From Hyperoodon ampullatus (taxonomy: Eukaryota > Chordata > Mammalia > Artiodactyla > Ziphiidae): DNA of 64,000 nt. Shown in pieces: positions 1 through 12,180 of this stretch; position 1 is the stretch's first letter; every line of letters starts with the position of its first letter. The translations under genes and the position numbers were made by a program. The stretch is taken from NCBI GenBank assembly GCA_949752795.1, contig OX457074.1, positions 34,767,980 through 34,831,979 of the forward strand. Direction: 5' to 3'. Below the pieces are notes generated by a model. The model was not told the DNA's origin and did no database searches. It saw nothing but the letters and a program-made list of their open reading frames with translations.

Positions 1-447
1 AAATTACTAAGCAGAAGTATTAGCAGTAGCAGGGATTCTGGTAAACTGACCTAACAGGATTCTCTCTGAAGGAAGGCTGGGGTGATCACACATCCCCTGG
101 GGGATGGTGGGGGATGAGGAACTTTGTCATGGAGGGTGCTCACATATGGAGCAGGGAGGATGCTGGCTAAACTGACTAAGCAGGATTCTTGCTAAAACTG
201 GACAATGCAGAGATGAACACAAAAGTCCAAAAGTCAAGGCCTCATTGATAAAGACCTCAGAGGAGCCTGAGCAGAGAGCTTGGTCAAGAAGAGAATCTCT
301 GTCACCACACAAGAGCTCTCAGCTGGCACAACAAATCTGCTTTTCTCTTTCTCGCCCTATTTCTTAACCTGCTCACCTAATTCCAACCCTGAGTACCTAT
401 TCTTCATGAATCACCTGAAAATTCATCCAAATATTGGCCAAGCTAAT
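1..447. other. Intergenic, unclassified repeat-like sequence
   Basis: No gene is seen. A motif of the form TAAACTGAC(C)TAA(C/G)CAGGATTCT occurs twice as a direct repeat (about 42-64 and 170-192), suggesting a degraded LTR or other old repeat that I cannot name. Confidence 0.3.
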
Positions 448-466
448 AGAAAATCAGTCACTTTAG

Positions 467-714
467 GGACTTCCCTGGTGGCACAGTGGCTAAGAATCCG
501 CCTGCCACTGCAGGGGACACGGGTTCGAGCCCTGGTCCGGGAAGACCCCACATGCCGCAGAGCAACTAAGCCCTTGAGCCACAACTACTGAGCCCATGCA
601 TCACAACTACTGAAGCCTGTGCGCCTAGATCCCATGTTCTGCAACAAGAGAAGCCACCGCAAGAAGCTCACGCACTGCAAAGGAGACCCAACACAGCCAA
701 AAATAAATAAAATT
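467..714 (+). mobile_element. CHR-1-like SINE (host of a nested SINE)
   Basis: Starts GGGACTTCCCTGGTGGC, carries the tRNA-derived B-box-like GGTTCGAGCC and ends in an AAATAAATAAAATTA tail. A 19-bp duplication at 448-466 reappears perfectly at 1111-1129, beyond a second SINE. This copy therefore inserted first, and the second landed in its tail. Confidence 0.93.
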
Positions 715-1110
715 AGGGGTTCCCTGGTGGTGCATTGGTTAAGAATCTGCCTGCCAACGCAGGGGATGTGGGTTCGAGCCCTGGTCTGGAAAGATCCCAC
801 ATGCTGCAGAGCAACTAAGCCCGTGAGCCACAACTACTGAGCCTGCACTCTAGAGCCCACGAGCCACAACTACTGAAGCCCGCATGCCACAACTACTGAA
901 AGCTGCACGCCTAGAGCCCGTGCTCCACAACAAGAGAAGCCACCACAATGAGAGGCCCGCACACCGCAACAAAGAGTAGCCCCTGCTCACCGCAACTAGA
1001 GAAAGCCCACGCATAGCAACAAAGACCCAACGCAGCCAAAAATAAATGAAAATAAAATAAATAATTTTATTTTTAAAATTAATTAATTAATTTTAAAAAA
1101 AGAAAAGAAA
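715..1110 (+). mobile_element. CHR-1-like SINE nested in the tail of the previous one
   Basis: Full-length CHR-1-like element beginning GGGGTTCCCTGGTGGTG and ending in an A/T-rich tail (about 1040-1110). It is enclosed by the outer target-site duplication. Confidence 0.92.
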
Positions 1111-1129
1111 AGAAAATCAGTCACTTTAG

Positions 1130-2534
1130 CTGTACACCTGCATTGGTATGTTCATACAGGTGAAATTGACCCAGGAAGATGCCCCCAAACCCCAAACACC
1201 TATCCAAGACTGAGAGTGGACCAGGACCACAAAGAACCTTTTCCCCAATATTAAAGCCTTTACAAAGGGATCCTCATTTCTTTGGGGACAGCACGTCCAT
1301 TGACCATAAGGAGAGAAAAACAGATGTCTTAGATTGGATTCTCTGGACACAGACTTTGAGATGAGATTTGTGTGCAGAAGCCTTCTTAGGAAGAACTCTT
1401 GGGAGGGACACCTGTCAGGAGGTGGAGAGGCAGGAACGTGCAGGATACAATGTGGGTGCAACTGAGGCCTTGGTTGGTCTAGTGGGGAGCTCTGCATTTA
1501 GGTGTCTGACCTCATTTCATTGACCTTGGGCTGAACCTTAGGAGGGCGTGTAATCTTGGCTGAAACAGGTCCCTATAGCACAGATGTAGGCAATGCTCAG
1601 TGAAGGACAGAGCTACGACCATCACCCCCTTGAACAGTATTCCCAGGAGCTAGGAGATGGGTGCATAGGCCTTGCGAAGGGCATCTGGACACTGCACCCC
1701 AGGATCTGACACAGATCTATGTTCAGGCTAACTCTGTGTTCCTATTGAGGTTTGGCTCCAAATCTGAGTGTAGCTTCCTGGTGAGCTGGCCCGGAACACT
1801 TATGAGTTGCAGGACACATTTTGGCAAGGCTGGACCAAATTCAGCCCACGTGACTCCCCTGCTATAAGTACACAGAATTCAAAAGAGAATGAAGAAGAGA
1901 AACATCACCTCTGAGCGGGGAGATAGAGCAAAGCCCCCTGGCAAAAGAGATCTATCGAAGGCCAATCCAGAAGGAGGAAAGCAGGCCTCCAGAATGCCCA
2001 GCTCCAAGGAGAGCATATGAAAAACCATCTGTCATTTTTGGATGCCCAGAGACAGTTTCCTCTTGCTATGGTAACATCATCCCAGTTTTCCTTTGGAGGA
2101 CCATTATTCCTTTGCCACCATCCATCTCTAAGGTTCAGATGGACCAACCCTTTCCCTTCACTCTGTGTGTGGGCAAGTCAACCAGTCTTGGCAAAAGAGA
2201 GTGAAGCATCCCTAACCCCTGGCAGTTTTTTTCTGCTGGAGTTGCTAAGATGATAAGACCATCAGCTTGGAGCTGTGGATGCCCATCTGCTCTCCCCTGG
2301 ATAGAGCCCATCTGAGAAGGAGGCCAGTAAAGAGAAGCAGCTCGGAGGTAGAGCAGCTCAGAGGCAGAGAGCAGGGACAGGTTCCTGGTGACGCCTTGAG
2401 AGCATCTGGATACAGCAGAACCTGAAGATCTCTTTCCAAATCTACCACTGGTCTTTTCAGTTAGTTGAGCTAGTACTTGTTCTTTTTTGATTAATTCGTT
2501 AAGTTGTTTTTTGTCACTTACAATGAAAAAAAAA
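1130..2534. other. Intergenic, no recognised gene
   Basis: No conserved frame, RNA gene or clearly classifiable repeat is seen here. The open frames are short and not codon-like. Confidence 0.4.
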
Positions 2535-2543
2535 GTGGGGTGG

Positions 2544-2757
2544 GGCTTCCATGGTGGCACAGTGGTTGAGAGTCCGCCTGCTGATGCAGGGGACACGGGT
2601 TCGTGCCCGGGTCCGGGAAGATCCCACATGCCGCGGAGCAGCTGGGCCCGTGAGCCATGGCTGCTGAGCCTGCGCGTCTGGAGCCTGTGCTCCGCAACGG
2701 GAGAGGCCACAACAGTGAGAGGCCCGCGTACCGCAAAAAAAAAAAAAAAAAAAAAAT
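2544..2757 (+). mobile_element. CHR-2-like SINE
   Basis: Short CHR form, GGCTTCCATGGTGGCAC through CCGCGTACCGC and a 22-nt A tail, flanked by GTGGGGTGG at 2535-2543 and 2758-2766. Confidence 0.95.
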
Positions 2758-2911
2758 GTGGGGTGGCATGTTCTGATCCCCTTCACAAGCACAGAGGAAA
2801 CTGTCTGATCCCAAGGACGGGGCTCAGCAAATCTGGAGGTGGGCTCTGGAGAGGCAGTGGAGGATGTGCCGTAGCTTCCTTCACTTCCCAGAGTTAATCC
2901 CTGCTCTTCCA

Positions 2912-3095
2912 TCCAGCTGGGTGACCTGGGACAGCTCCTTGTACTTCTTGTGTCTCAGTTTCCTCAGCGGTAAAGTAGGAATAGAACAGACACTCCCCTC
3001 CTGTGCTTGCCGTGAGGATTAAGTGAGTTAGGGTCTATGAAGGGCTTAGGAAAGTGCCTGGCACATAGTAAATGCAGAATTAATGTTTGCCAGAA
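2912..3095 (+). repeat. MIR SINE
   Basis: Contains the MIR landmarks CTCAGTTTCCTC, GAGGATTAAGTGAGTTA and GTGCCTGGCACATAGTAAAT in order. An old mammal-wide element. Confidence 0.85.
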
Positions 3096-3235
3096 TTATT
3101 TTTATTGGAGCCTCTTTGGCATGTGGAGTAGAAGTGGAAAAGCAGATGTGCTGGGCAGGTGAGCAGGGGCCCCTGATGGAGGGCCTGCTCTGGAAAGTTC
3201 GGCTGTAGGCCTGGAAGTCCTTTCTGTGCGTGTGA

Positions 3236-3985
3236 GGGTGGTGGCTCGATAATGTCCCCCCAAAGATGTCCAGAACCTGTAAATATGTCACTTCATGTGG
3301 CAAAGGGACTTTGCACATGCAATTTAGTTGAAGACCTAGAGATGGGGAGATTAGCCTGGATTATCCATAAATCACCAGGCTCCTAATAAGAGGGAGAGTG
3401 GGTCAGAGAAGGAGACGGGAGGATGGAATGAGAGGTCAGAGGGAGGCACGCACAAGAGCCAAGGCTGTGGGCAGCATCTAGGGGCCAGAGGAGGCAAGGA
3501 AAGCCATGCCCCCTAGAGCCGGCAGAAGGAACGCAGCTCAGCCAGCCCACTTTATTTTTTTAAATTTTTGGCTGTGTTGGGTCTTCGTTGCTGCACGCAG
3601 GCTCTCTGTAGTTGTGGCGAGCGGGGGCTACTCTTCGTTGCGGTGCCCAGGCTTCTCATTGTGGTGGCTTCTCTTGTTGCACAGCACGGGCTCTAGGCAC
3701 ACGGGCTTCAGTAGTTGTGGCACGTGGGCTCAGTAGTTGTGGCTTGTGGGCTCTAGAGCGCAGGCTCAGTAGTTGTGGCACACAGGCTTAGTTGCTCCGT
3801 GGCCTGTGGGATCTTCCCGGACCAGGGCTCAAACCCGTGTCCCCTGCATTGGCAGGCGGATGCTCAACCACTGTGCCACCAGGGAAGTCCCTCAGCCACT
3901 TTAGACTTCTGACCTCCAGAACTGTAAGAGAATAAATGTGTGTGGCTTTAAGGCACTGAGGTGTGGAAGTTTGTCACAGCAGCTG
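3236..3985 (+). repeat. MLT1-type MaLR LTR split by a SINE
   Basis: Left part to 3548 has the CCAGAACCTGTAAATATGTC region; right part from 3893 has TTCTGACCTCCAGAACTGTA and GAGAATAAATG. The CHR-1 SINE at 3549-3892 separates the halves. No coding sequence of a retrovirus is present. Confidence 0.75.
3549..3892 (-). mobile_element. CHR-1-like SINE
   Basis: Antisense copy: T-rich start, TTGGCTGTGTTGGGTCTTCG, and the 5' end of the element as CCACCAGGGAAGTCCC on the right. It interrupts the MaLR LTR. Confidence 0.93.
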
Positions 3986-4121
3986 CAGGAAGCTGACACA
4001 GGGAGCAAACGGAGAAATGAGGTTTAAGACACGTGCCATAGGCTGCCTGGGGCCAAGAGGAGCTGTGCCCGTGAAGGGGCACCAAAGGCCATCAGGGGAG
4101 ATGGGAACGTTCTGTATTCCT

Positions 4122-4378
4122 TTTTTAAAAAGCTATTTATTTTTATTGAAGTATAGTTGATGTACAATGTTACATAAGTTACAGTTGTACAATATCGGGA
4201 TTCACAATTTTTAAAGGTTATACTCCATTTATAGTTATTTTAAAATATTGGCTACATTCCCCACGTTGTACAACATAACCTCGTAGCTTATTTTATACAT
4301 AAGGTTTTGTACCTCTTGATCACCTACCCGCTATATTGCCCCTCCCCCTTCCCTCTCCCCACTGTAATTATTTTGTGT
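4122..4378 (-). mobile_element. L1 3' end fragment
   Basis: Begins TTTATTGAAGTATAGTTGAT, the reverse complement of the usual artiodactyl L1 3' UTR end. 5'-truncated and non-coding. Confidence 0.7.
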
Positions 4379-4396
4379 GGAAATGTTCCATATTCT

Positions 4397-4743
4397 TTTT
4401 TTTTTTTTTTTTTTAATTTTTGGCTGCATTGGGTCTTCATTGCTGCGCGTGGGCTTTCTCTAGTTGCGGCGAGCGGGGGCTACTCTTTGTTGCAGTGCGC
4501 GGGCTTCTCACTGCGGTGGCTTCTCTTGTTGTGGAGCACGGGCTCTGGGCGTGCGGGCTTCAGCAGTTGTGGCACGAGGGCTCAGTAGTTGTGGCTGATG
4601 GGCTTTAGAGCACAGGCTCAGTCGTTGTGGCGCACGGGCTTAGTTGCTCCGTGGCATGTGGGGTCTTCACGGACCAGGGCTTGAACCCGTGTCCCCTGCA
4701 TTGGCAGGCGGATGCTTAACCATTGCGCCACCAGGGAAGTCCC
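4397..4743 (-). mobile_element. CHR-1-like SINE with 18-bp duplication
   Basis: Antisense copy with a T-rich start. GGAAATGTTCCATATTCT flanks it perfectly at 4379-4396 and 4744-4761. Confidence 0.95.
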
Positions 4744-4761
4744 GGAAATGTTCCATATTCT

Positions 4762-6394
4762 GACTGCAGTGCAGCCTCAGGGGGGGACCTTTGGGAAAAC
4801 TCCTCAAACTTTGCTCAGAGTGGATAAAGTGGATGTATTTCTGTATGAAAATTATACCTCGATTGACTTGAAAGCAAGTGTTTTCAAAAAGAAACGTTCC
4901 TTCAGTTTCTCAGTGTCTCTAATTCTTCCTCCTAAGGAGGAAAGCAAGACCACTGGATTCTGATCTTTACTGGGGAATTGTGTCCAATGTCCACACTTTA
5001 CAGGTGTGGAAACAAGAGGCTCAGGGACAGGAAGTGACTTGCACCAGGTCACACCTCGTTTCTGCCCCAGCAGGGACAGAGGTGAGTGAGGATTTTACTT
5101 CCCACCCAGGGCTCTGCTTCTCCCTGTCATCTAATGCTGGGACACCCAGGAAGGGCAGGGCAGTGCTGTCCCCGCAGTGACGTGCTGCCTTCTTTCCTGC
5201 AAACCCAGAACCTTCCTGGTCCCCATGTTCTGTCCCCAGATGCTGAGACGTCCCACTCTCCTATTTCCAAGGGGAATGAGGATCAAACCAACAATTTCCT
5301 TCTCTGCCCACTGCCCAGCAGCTAGCTGAGGGCATAGCAGTTACAAAGGTGAAACCGATTTCCCCTCATGAAATTCCACTTTCCCAAGTCAGGGAGCGCC
5401 CACCTCCCGACCTGATTACATTCCTGAGTGCCCTACCCTTTACCCACCGACCCAGTTCCTGGCTACAAAGGGATCCCACCAGCCCATCATCACGTATATT
5501 TGGCCACCACTCCAGCTGGAAAGTCCTAGCCTCTAGGAGAGTGATGCGTTTCCTGCCCCAAGCCTTGGGACAATTTTCTCTGTCATCTGTCACCTCCTAC
5601 TTTGCAGGGCCTGCTTTGCAGAGAATTCAAAGTCCTTTCACGTTTGTTATTACACTTCCTGCAACAAGAGCCTCAAGAGGCAGAGAATGGCATAGGCGCT
5701 TTTTTTTTTTCTTTTTTTTTGCTCTGACCTCTGCGAGCACGTTCAAAGCCCTCAGCCCAGCAGCCAGCATGCGATGAGGGCCCAGTGGCTTTGCACGATG
5801 ATGTTTGGCTGTGTCCAGAGAGTAGCTCAGCAGAAAGCTGCAGACTGTCTCGTGGAGACCAGAAGTGGCAGGTGGACCAATGTTGCCTTTTCATAGAATT
5901 CGAGAACCAATGTGTCTTTTTCACGGGGGTCAGAAATTCTTAGAATTGAAAGAGGATCTTAGCTATTGTTTAATCAAACTTTAGGTGCCTCCAGAAGGGA
6001 CACAAGGAAGGAAACAGAGTATGTCCCTTAGCACCATTCCGAGCGGCCACCCTTAAGATGCTCTTCTGAGCAAATTCTAGCACAGTGACCAAAGTGTGTA
6101 GGGGGACAGGTAGTGTGCACATCATATTGTCCTCTGATACCATTAGTCTTTGCTATGACCCTCTCCACCTCCCCAGCTGGCTTCAGATGCCAGTTCTTTG
6201 TCTTTTCACTTCTAAGCAGAAAATCATTGTCGAGTGTCCAGCATGAAAAGTTGTTGCTCAGAACCTCTAAACTATTTCTGACACAGCCAAGGATGGAGGG
6301 AGGAAACACTGGCACCAAAAAACACAGTGTTTTTTCATTTGTTTTGGGAGCTTGTGAGTGAAAGCAAGAGCCCAGCCATGAGTTCCCCCATCAG
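4762..6394. other. Intergenic, no recognised gene
   Basis: Nothing coding is recognised. The only low-complexity tract is a T-rich run at 5701-5720. Confidence 0.4.
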
Positions 6395-6414
6395 AGCAGA
6401 AAGTCTGAGGTCTG

Positions 6415-6600
6415 TTCTCGAAGTTCCTGTGTGGTCCCAGACCAGCATCTTCGGCATCACCTGGGAACTTGTTAGGAAGACAGTTTGTTGGGCCCCACCC
6501 CAAACCTGTGGAAGCAAACTCTGAGGGAGGTGCCCAGCCATCTATGTCCTAACAAGCCCTCCGAGGATTCCAGTGCAACTCACGGTTTGAGAACTCCACG
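6415..6600 (+). repeat. MER5/MER58-like hAT DNA transposon relic
   Basis: GGCATCACCTGGGAACTTGT, GGGCCCCACCCCA and the terminal CGGTTTGAGAACTCC resemble non-autonomous Charlie-type elements. Confidence 0.6.
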
Positions 6601-6784
6601 GGACACACTTGTTTTCCCCCTTCCTGAGTTAGAAGCCCCTTTGAGAATCTGACTCAGGCCAGCAGCTCTCCCCAAGAGAAATACACAAGCAAAGACTTTT
6701 GGGGGTAGGGGTAGGGTGCTGTTCAAGGAGTACCATGAAGGTCACTCAAGAAGAACATCGGGGACCATGGCTGAGAATGACGTA

Positions 6785-7030
6785 CAGCCATCCCTTGGTC
6801 TCCCAGGGGTTTGTTTCTGGATCCCTGTGGATCCCAAAACCCATGGATGCTCAAGTCCCTTATATAAAATGGCATGGTATTTGCCTATAACCTACATACC
6901 TCCTTTCATATACATTAAATCATCTTTAGATAACTTATAATACCTAATACAATGTAAATGCTATGTAAATAGTTGCCAATGTGCAGCGTATTCAAGTTTT
7001 GTCTTTTGGAACTTTCTGGAATTTTTTTCC
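6785..7030 (+). repeat. MER2-like Tigger DNA transposon relic
   Basis: ATGCTCAAGTCCCTTATATA, then TAATACCTAATACAATGTAA and ATGCTATGTAAATAGTTG are characteristic of MER2. Non-autonomous and non-coding. Confidence 0.8.
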
Positions 7031-8115
7031 CTTGACTATTTTCTATCTTCAGTTGGCAGAGCCAGCGGCAGGCAGAACCCAACTGTATCCTTCACGTTCA
7101 TTCAGGGGCTTTGGGTCTGGACTGCAGACAGGTCAGATGTTACTCTGTTTTACTCGGGGGACTGATCTCACCCCGCAAATTTCCCTGCAGCAAAGCAGGG
7201 ACGTGAACCTGGCTCGCCGCTCCAGGGCCCCCAAAGCACCCTCTCAACACTGCGCCCCACCCCCTTCAGTTTAACCGATTTCCGAAAGGAGATGGAGGAG
7301 AACGGCCATCCGGGTGGCACTCTGAACCTTTTCACAACAATAGACTTTTGGAAATCAAAACCCCAATTTAAGGAGGAAGGAAGAAGCGGGTCCCTCTGCT
7401 CCTGGGAAAGCAAAGGGTGCAGCAGCCCACGCTCACCGCTAGATGGCGGTCGTGGAAGAAGCAAATGCTCATATCGGGGGACCTTCCCGGGGGACCCTGT
7501 TTGGCTTCCGTGCATCTCCCTTTTGGCCCACAAAGTGTTTGTACATGTTTTTGGGAAATTTCACGTGAAAATATAGTGCTCCAGGCTCACTTGCCAAACA
7601 GTCCCAGGATCTGGCATCACCTGGGCCGGCATCTCTCGGGGAACCACGGCTTGGCTCTGAGCAGAGCTGCTCCCCCAGGTGGAGTTTGCCCGTCCTCTCC
7701 TCGTCCTGCTGGTCACTCACTCATGTCACCTCCTGGCCTCTGCAGGCTGAGTCTGCCACCCCAATAGCCCCCAAGCCACGTAAAGGGGTGTCTGGTGAGG
7801 TATATAAGTTGAGAAGTGCCTGCATACATTCTTCTGTTCTATTATTTTACGCTTTACTCTGGTCTTACTGTCTGCAAGCCCATTTTACTTCTGCCCAGAG
7901 CTGGGCGAGGCGCCTCTTAATACGTGCCCACAGCGCACGAAACATTCCCTACCTTAGAGTTTACCATATTACCTCGGGCCCAGATTTTTACTGTCTCTCC
8001 CATTAATTTGTAAATTCTCTGGGGGCAGGGACCAAGATAATTGGGTACCTGGCTCTTCAAAGGAATTCAGTAAACAAAGAAGCAAAGAGAGAAGGAAGAG
8101 AGGGGAAGGGTGTAC
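7031..8115. other. Intergenic; possible L2 remnant
   Basis: No gene is recognised. The part from about 7990 (TTCTCTGGGGGCAGGGACC, then GTACCTGGC) looks like an L2 3' end. A CTCF-like motif is at 7436-7450. Confidence 0.4.
7436..7450 (+). promoter_or_regulatory. CTCF-like motif
   Basis: CCGCTAGATGGCGGT matches the CTCF core pattern CCASYAGRKGGC except for one base. Binding is untested. Confidence 0.35.
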
Positions 8116-8117
8116 TC

Positions 8118-8315
8118 AAACATCCTTGGTTCTCAAGCCCAAGTGGGCATCAGAATCCGCTGGAGGACTGGTTACAGCCCCAGCAGCTGGGCCCTACCTG
8201 CAGAGTTTCCGATTCAGTAGGGCTGGGTGGGGCCTGAGAATCTGCGTTTATAACAAGTTCTTGGGTGATGCTCAGCTATTGGCCCAGGATCCACATTTTT
8301 GAGAACGTTTGCTCT
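8118..8315 (+). repeat. MER5A-like hAT DNA transposon relic
   Basis: TTGGTTCTCAAGCCCAAGTG, CAGAATCCGCTGGAGGA and GGTGGGGCCTGAGAATCTGC match the MER5A layout with its inverted-repeat ends. Confidence 0.7.
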
Positions 8316-10318
8316 TGGTGACTTTTTTTCAGAAGACCAGCTTCTAGAAATAGTTCACAGGTTTTTAACAATTCTCTCACCCCTGTCTTTTTATTATAGA
8401 ATATAGCAGGTACTCCATAAATAGTGGTTCCGAGACACATACATGAGTGGCTCTCCCCAGATCACATGGTGAAGTGAAAGTGTGGCCAATCAAGCATCTA
8501 ATTGTTGCTCTCTGAGCCTGGGCTGTGAGGCCTCAGGGTCCTTCTTAAAACTCCGTCAGCCACTCTGTGCACAAGATGCAGATTGCTTTCTGCCTGATAT
8601 CCTGGAGAGAAGCTGCTTTAGAGGAGATTCCAGAAACCACTGCCCTTCTTAAATCCTCTAATGTATCCAGGGAGATGGAGAAATCCATGGTGTTCTGGAG
8701 GGCGGGGGGTGGCAAACAGAACACAGTGTCACCAAAAGCCTTGGTTATCTTCAGGTCGTTGGTCACAGGGATGCAGTTGGCAAAGGAATTTTGTGGAGTA
8801 ATGTATGTCAAGTGAAGCCCCCTGAGGACAAAGCCCAGGCTGGTAGGAGCTCTTCCGCCTCCCGGGAGGCTCAGCTGCAAACCAGATGGGGGGGGGGGGC
8901 GGTCTCTGCATTTTTCCTCCCCAACCCCAACCGGCGGGGGAAAAACGAGGGTACGCTGCCACCAAGTGGTCATGGCTGGTAACACGCCGTGGCTAAGGAA
9001 ATAATGAAAACCCGGAAATGTCTGAAGAATGGATGCATGAGAGGATAAACACTGTGATTATTTTATTTTCGTCTTTTCCAGTGAACTGAAACACACATTC
9101 CCATTTTTGCATAGAAAACACTGGGAGAAAGAAGTATCCAAGGAGGAGAGTCAAACCCTTTAAAGATCCCGGACCAGATATTGCTTGACCAAGAAAGTGT
9201 AGATGGATAGGGAATTCAGTTCAAGCCCCTTGGATCCCATCCAGATGTTCAACCAGCTGGTCACACCGAGTCCCCTCCAGTCAATTACTTTTCTTGATGT
9301 TTCTAATCAAGAGTATTATATATGTGATGCTATAAACTTTTATATTTAATATTAGCTCATAACTCAGGATCCGAAACCAGATGTTTTGGGTGAGAAAGAA
9401 ATTGATGACTTATCAGTAGATTGAACCCAGGCCACTGGCTGCTTTCCAGGCATTTTACCAGCTGAGCTGCAAAGCAGAGTGGTTGCTACCAGCTCCCTTC
9501 AGTTATGGAGAGAGGAAAAAAGAGAGAGAGAGAGGATGAAAATGCATATGAACATAAAGCAGCATCCAAGATCTTTTATGATTTTTTTCTCTTATAAAAT
9601 AAGAGCTTGTAGTGTTAAGTCAATCCTCAGAACACATCCTCCTCTTCTTTATAACATCATGAAGGTTGGGTGCTGGGGATGGAGGGGAGAAGAAAGTAAA
9701 ATAAGTTGCCAAGAGAAGGGGATGCCGCTGACCATCACCAATCAGGTGGGATAATGTCTTTAAATTGTAATTGACTTTTCCTCCCAGGGAGTCCTCTCTG
9801 CCCTGGGATCCAAACAGCCATGCCCACAGACAGGAGGAATTAGGCCGAGTAGAGAGCAGAGAACAAAGAATTCTTTTGGGCTGTGGTTTCAGGCTCCTGA
9901 AGGAGAGGAGGAATTCCTGCCCCACCGACCTTCTTGAAAAATACCCCCCAATCTGTGGATCGGGGAGCAGGACTTCAGGTGGGTGTCAGGGAAAGAGTTT
10001 CTGTGACTGACTTCCTGGGTTAGAGTCCTGGGTGGGTAGCAGACCCCAGAAAGGGCATGGCTGCATGCGGCATCTGGCCATTTGGGGCCAGAGTGATTCC
10101 AAATGAGCTAACCCATGAAGAGCACTTAGCAGATACAGAGCATGTGCTCAAAGAACTGCAGCTGTTACTGCTTTTGTGAGGATGCTCATGTTTCAGATGC
10201 CTTTAGAATCACCAAAGCCAGCTCCCTGTGGGATGCTTCCTCAGCAAGGGACAGCCAACAGAGGACCCTGGACCCCTCCCCCTCTCCCTCCCCCTTTCTA
10301 CCTTTTCTCCCCACATCA
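8316..10318. other. Intergenic, no recognised gene
   Basis: Nothing coding is recognised. A pure G run lies at about 8889-8899, and a short GA-rich tract at about 9515-9535. Confidence 0.4.
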
Positions 10319-10327
10319 GACAAGACC

Positions 10328-10331
<4 letters not shown>

Positions 10332-10360
<29 letters not shown>

Positions 10361-10551
10361 GGTACGCGGGCCTCTCACTGTTGTGGCCTCTCCCATTGTG
10401 GAGCACAGGCTCCGGACGCACAGGCCCAGCGGCCATGGCTCACGGGCCCAGCCACTCCACGGCATGTGGGATCCTCCCGGACCGGGGCACGAACCTGCAT
10501 CCCCTGCATTGGCAGGCGGACTCTCAACCACTGCGCCACCAGGGAAGCCCT
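10332..10551 (-). mobile_element. CHR-2-like SINE
   Basis: A T tail at about 10330-10358 is followed by GCGGTACGCGGGCCTCTCAC and ends CCAGGGAAGCCC. ACAAGAC(C/T)ACTTTT flanks it on both sides. Confidence 0.94.
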
Positions 10552-10599
10552 GAACAAGACTACTTTTAACTCAGTTTCCTTAATGAGCCAATCTAAATC

Positions 10600-11103
10600 A
10601 GTATGTTATGGTGAATTTTATATGTCAACTTGGCTAGGCCATGGTACCCAGATATTTGGTCAATATATTTTTTACATGAGGTTAACGTTTACATCGGTAG
10701 CCTTTGAGTAGATTACCTTCCATAATGTGGGTGGGCCTCATCTAATCAGGTGACGGCATGAAAGACTAATCATCCCAGAGAAAGGAGGAATTTTGCCAGC
10801 AGATGGCCTTTGGACTCAACTACAACTCTGCTGGGTCTCCAGCCTCCTGGTTCACCCTGCAGATTTTGTTTTCAACTCTTTTTTTTCTTTCTTTCTTTTC
10901 TTTTTCTTTTTCTTTTTTTTTCATTTGGTCTCACAGCACACCTTGCAGGATCTTAGTTCCCCGACTGGTAACCAAGGGCTGAATCCACGCCCTCAGCAGT
11001 GAAAGCACAGAGCTACAAACACATGAGCCAATTTCTTAAAGTAAATCCTTCTTTCAACACACACACACCCTGTTGGTTCTCTGGAGAACGCTGATGAATA
11101 GAC
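10600..11103 (+). repeat. MaLR-type LTR split by an old tRNA SINE
   Basis: Left part: TGAATTTTATATGTCAACTT, then CATAATGTGGGTGGGCCTCA. Right part from about 11020: GAGCCAATTTCTTAAAGTAA and GGTTCTCTGGAGAACGCTGA. The exact family is uncertain. No retroviral gene is present. Confidence 0.65.
10880..11015 (-). mobile_element. Old CHR/tRNA-type SINE
   Basis: A T/C-rich start leads into GATCTTAGTTCCCCGACTGG and GTGAAAGCACAGAG, the diverged antisense tRNA-type pattern also seen at 62262 and 24366. Confidence 0.65.
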
Positions 11104-11239
11104 AATGATTCCACAAGAACATTATAGAATCCACATAAATATGAGGAAATCAGGGCCCTACCCCTACACTGGTGGATTGAAAAGCAGAATACTGGGTATC
11201 TACTGGTGAAAAATTGGGAGAGTAAATCTCTCTATTAGT

Positions 11240-11350
11240 TGTGACCTTTGTAATCTTGGGCAAATTAATCCCTTTCTGCCTCAGTTTTCTCATCTGTGAA
11301 ATGGGATACTAATAGGCTACACATGGCAGCACTGTGGTGAGAATTAGATG
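11240..11350 (+). repeat. MIR SINE
   Basis: CTCAGTTTTCTCATCTGTGA and the GTGGTGAGAATTAGATGA segment are MIR landmarks. Confidence 0.75.
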
Positions 11351-11379
11351 ATTTACACATTTAAATTCATGGAGGCGTG

Positions 11380-11585
11380 CCCATCACAGTCAGCACTCAC
11401 TGAACTACTGTGTGTGGTTCTCTGGATACACCCCCATCTTTCGTATCTCCCTGCTGTTCCCCCTGGCTGGAATAACTTTCCTCATCTTGCCATTCTGGAA
11501 ACCTCCTATTCATTTTTCAAACTCCCAAGCATGCCACATGTTCTGTGAGAAGGCTCCTCTGAGGCCATCCTCTGTACACAGAAAA
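11380..11585 (+). repeat. L2 LINE remnant
   Basis: CCCCCTGGCTGGAATAACTT, then CCTCCTATTCATTTTTCAAA resembles the L2 3' region. Diverged. Confidence 0.5.
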
Positions 11586-11786
11586 TAACTATCACTAACA
11601 CACATGCTTATGCTCTTAGCAAAAAAATCAACCACGCAAAAAATATATATATATATTAACTATATTTCTTCTACCTTTGCATATTTCTATTTTAAGCTAC
11701 CATGCTGGGTTGGCAGAAAATTCAGACCTCAGGGCTTCTGAGTCCCCAGGCTCCTGAGGGGCCATGTCAGCTTCCTGGAGGTGGCA

Positions 11787-12180
11787 TGCATCAATCTGTT
11801 AGGCTGCCATACCAAAATACCACAGACAGGGGGGCTTAAACAACAGAAACTTATTTTCTCACAGTTCTGGAGGCTGGGAGAGTGAGATCAAGGTTTGGTT
11901 TCTTGCAAGGCCTCTCTGCTTGGCTTGCAGACAATCAACTTCTCCTTGTGTCCTCACCCGGCTTCTCCTCTGTCCTGGAGCATCCCTGGTGTTTCTTTTG
12001 TGTCCTAATCTCCTTCTCCTATAAGGACACCAGTCAGATTGGATTAGGGCCCACCCTGATGGCTCATTTTGACTTAATTACCTATTTAAAGGCCCTAACT
12101 CCAATTACTATCACATTCTGAGTACTGGGAGTTAGGCTTCAACGTGTGAATTTTGGGGGAACACAGTTCAGTCCATAACA
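11787..12180 (-). repeat. MLT1-type MaLR LTR
   Basis: GGCTTAAACAACAGAAACTT, CACAGTTCTGGAGGCTGGGA and TATAAGGACACCAGTCAGAT are the antisense MLT1 landmarks. No viral coding region. Confidence 0.75.

Noticed and set aside
467..1110. tRNA genes suggested by B-box-like GGTTCGAGCCC
   Set aside because: The boxes belong to tRNA-derived SINEs. No cloverleaf or anticodon arm of a functional tRNA is present.
8885..8900. G-quadruplex from the poly-G run
   Set aside because: A single short homopolymer in unremarkable intergenic sequence. It gives no basis for a functional claim.
10142..10711. Open frames rich in poly-Phe followed by CGTRASHCCGLSRCGAQ-type peptide, repeated at many sites
   Set aside because: These are translations of CHR-2 SINEs and their T tails. 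They recur wherever the SINE does and are not genes.
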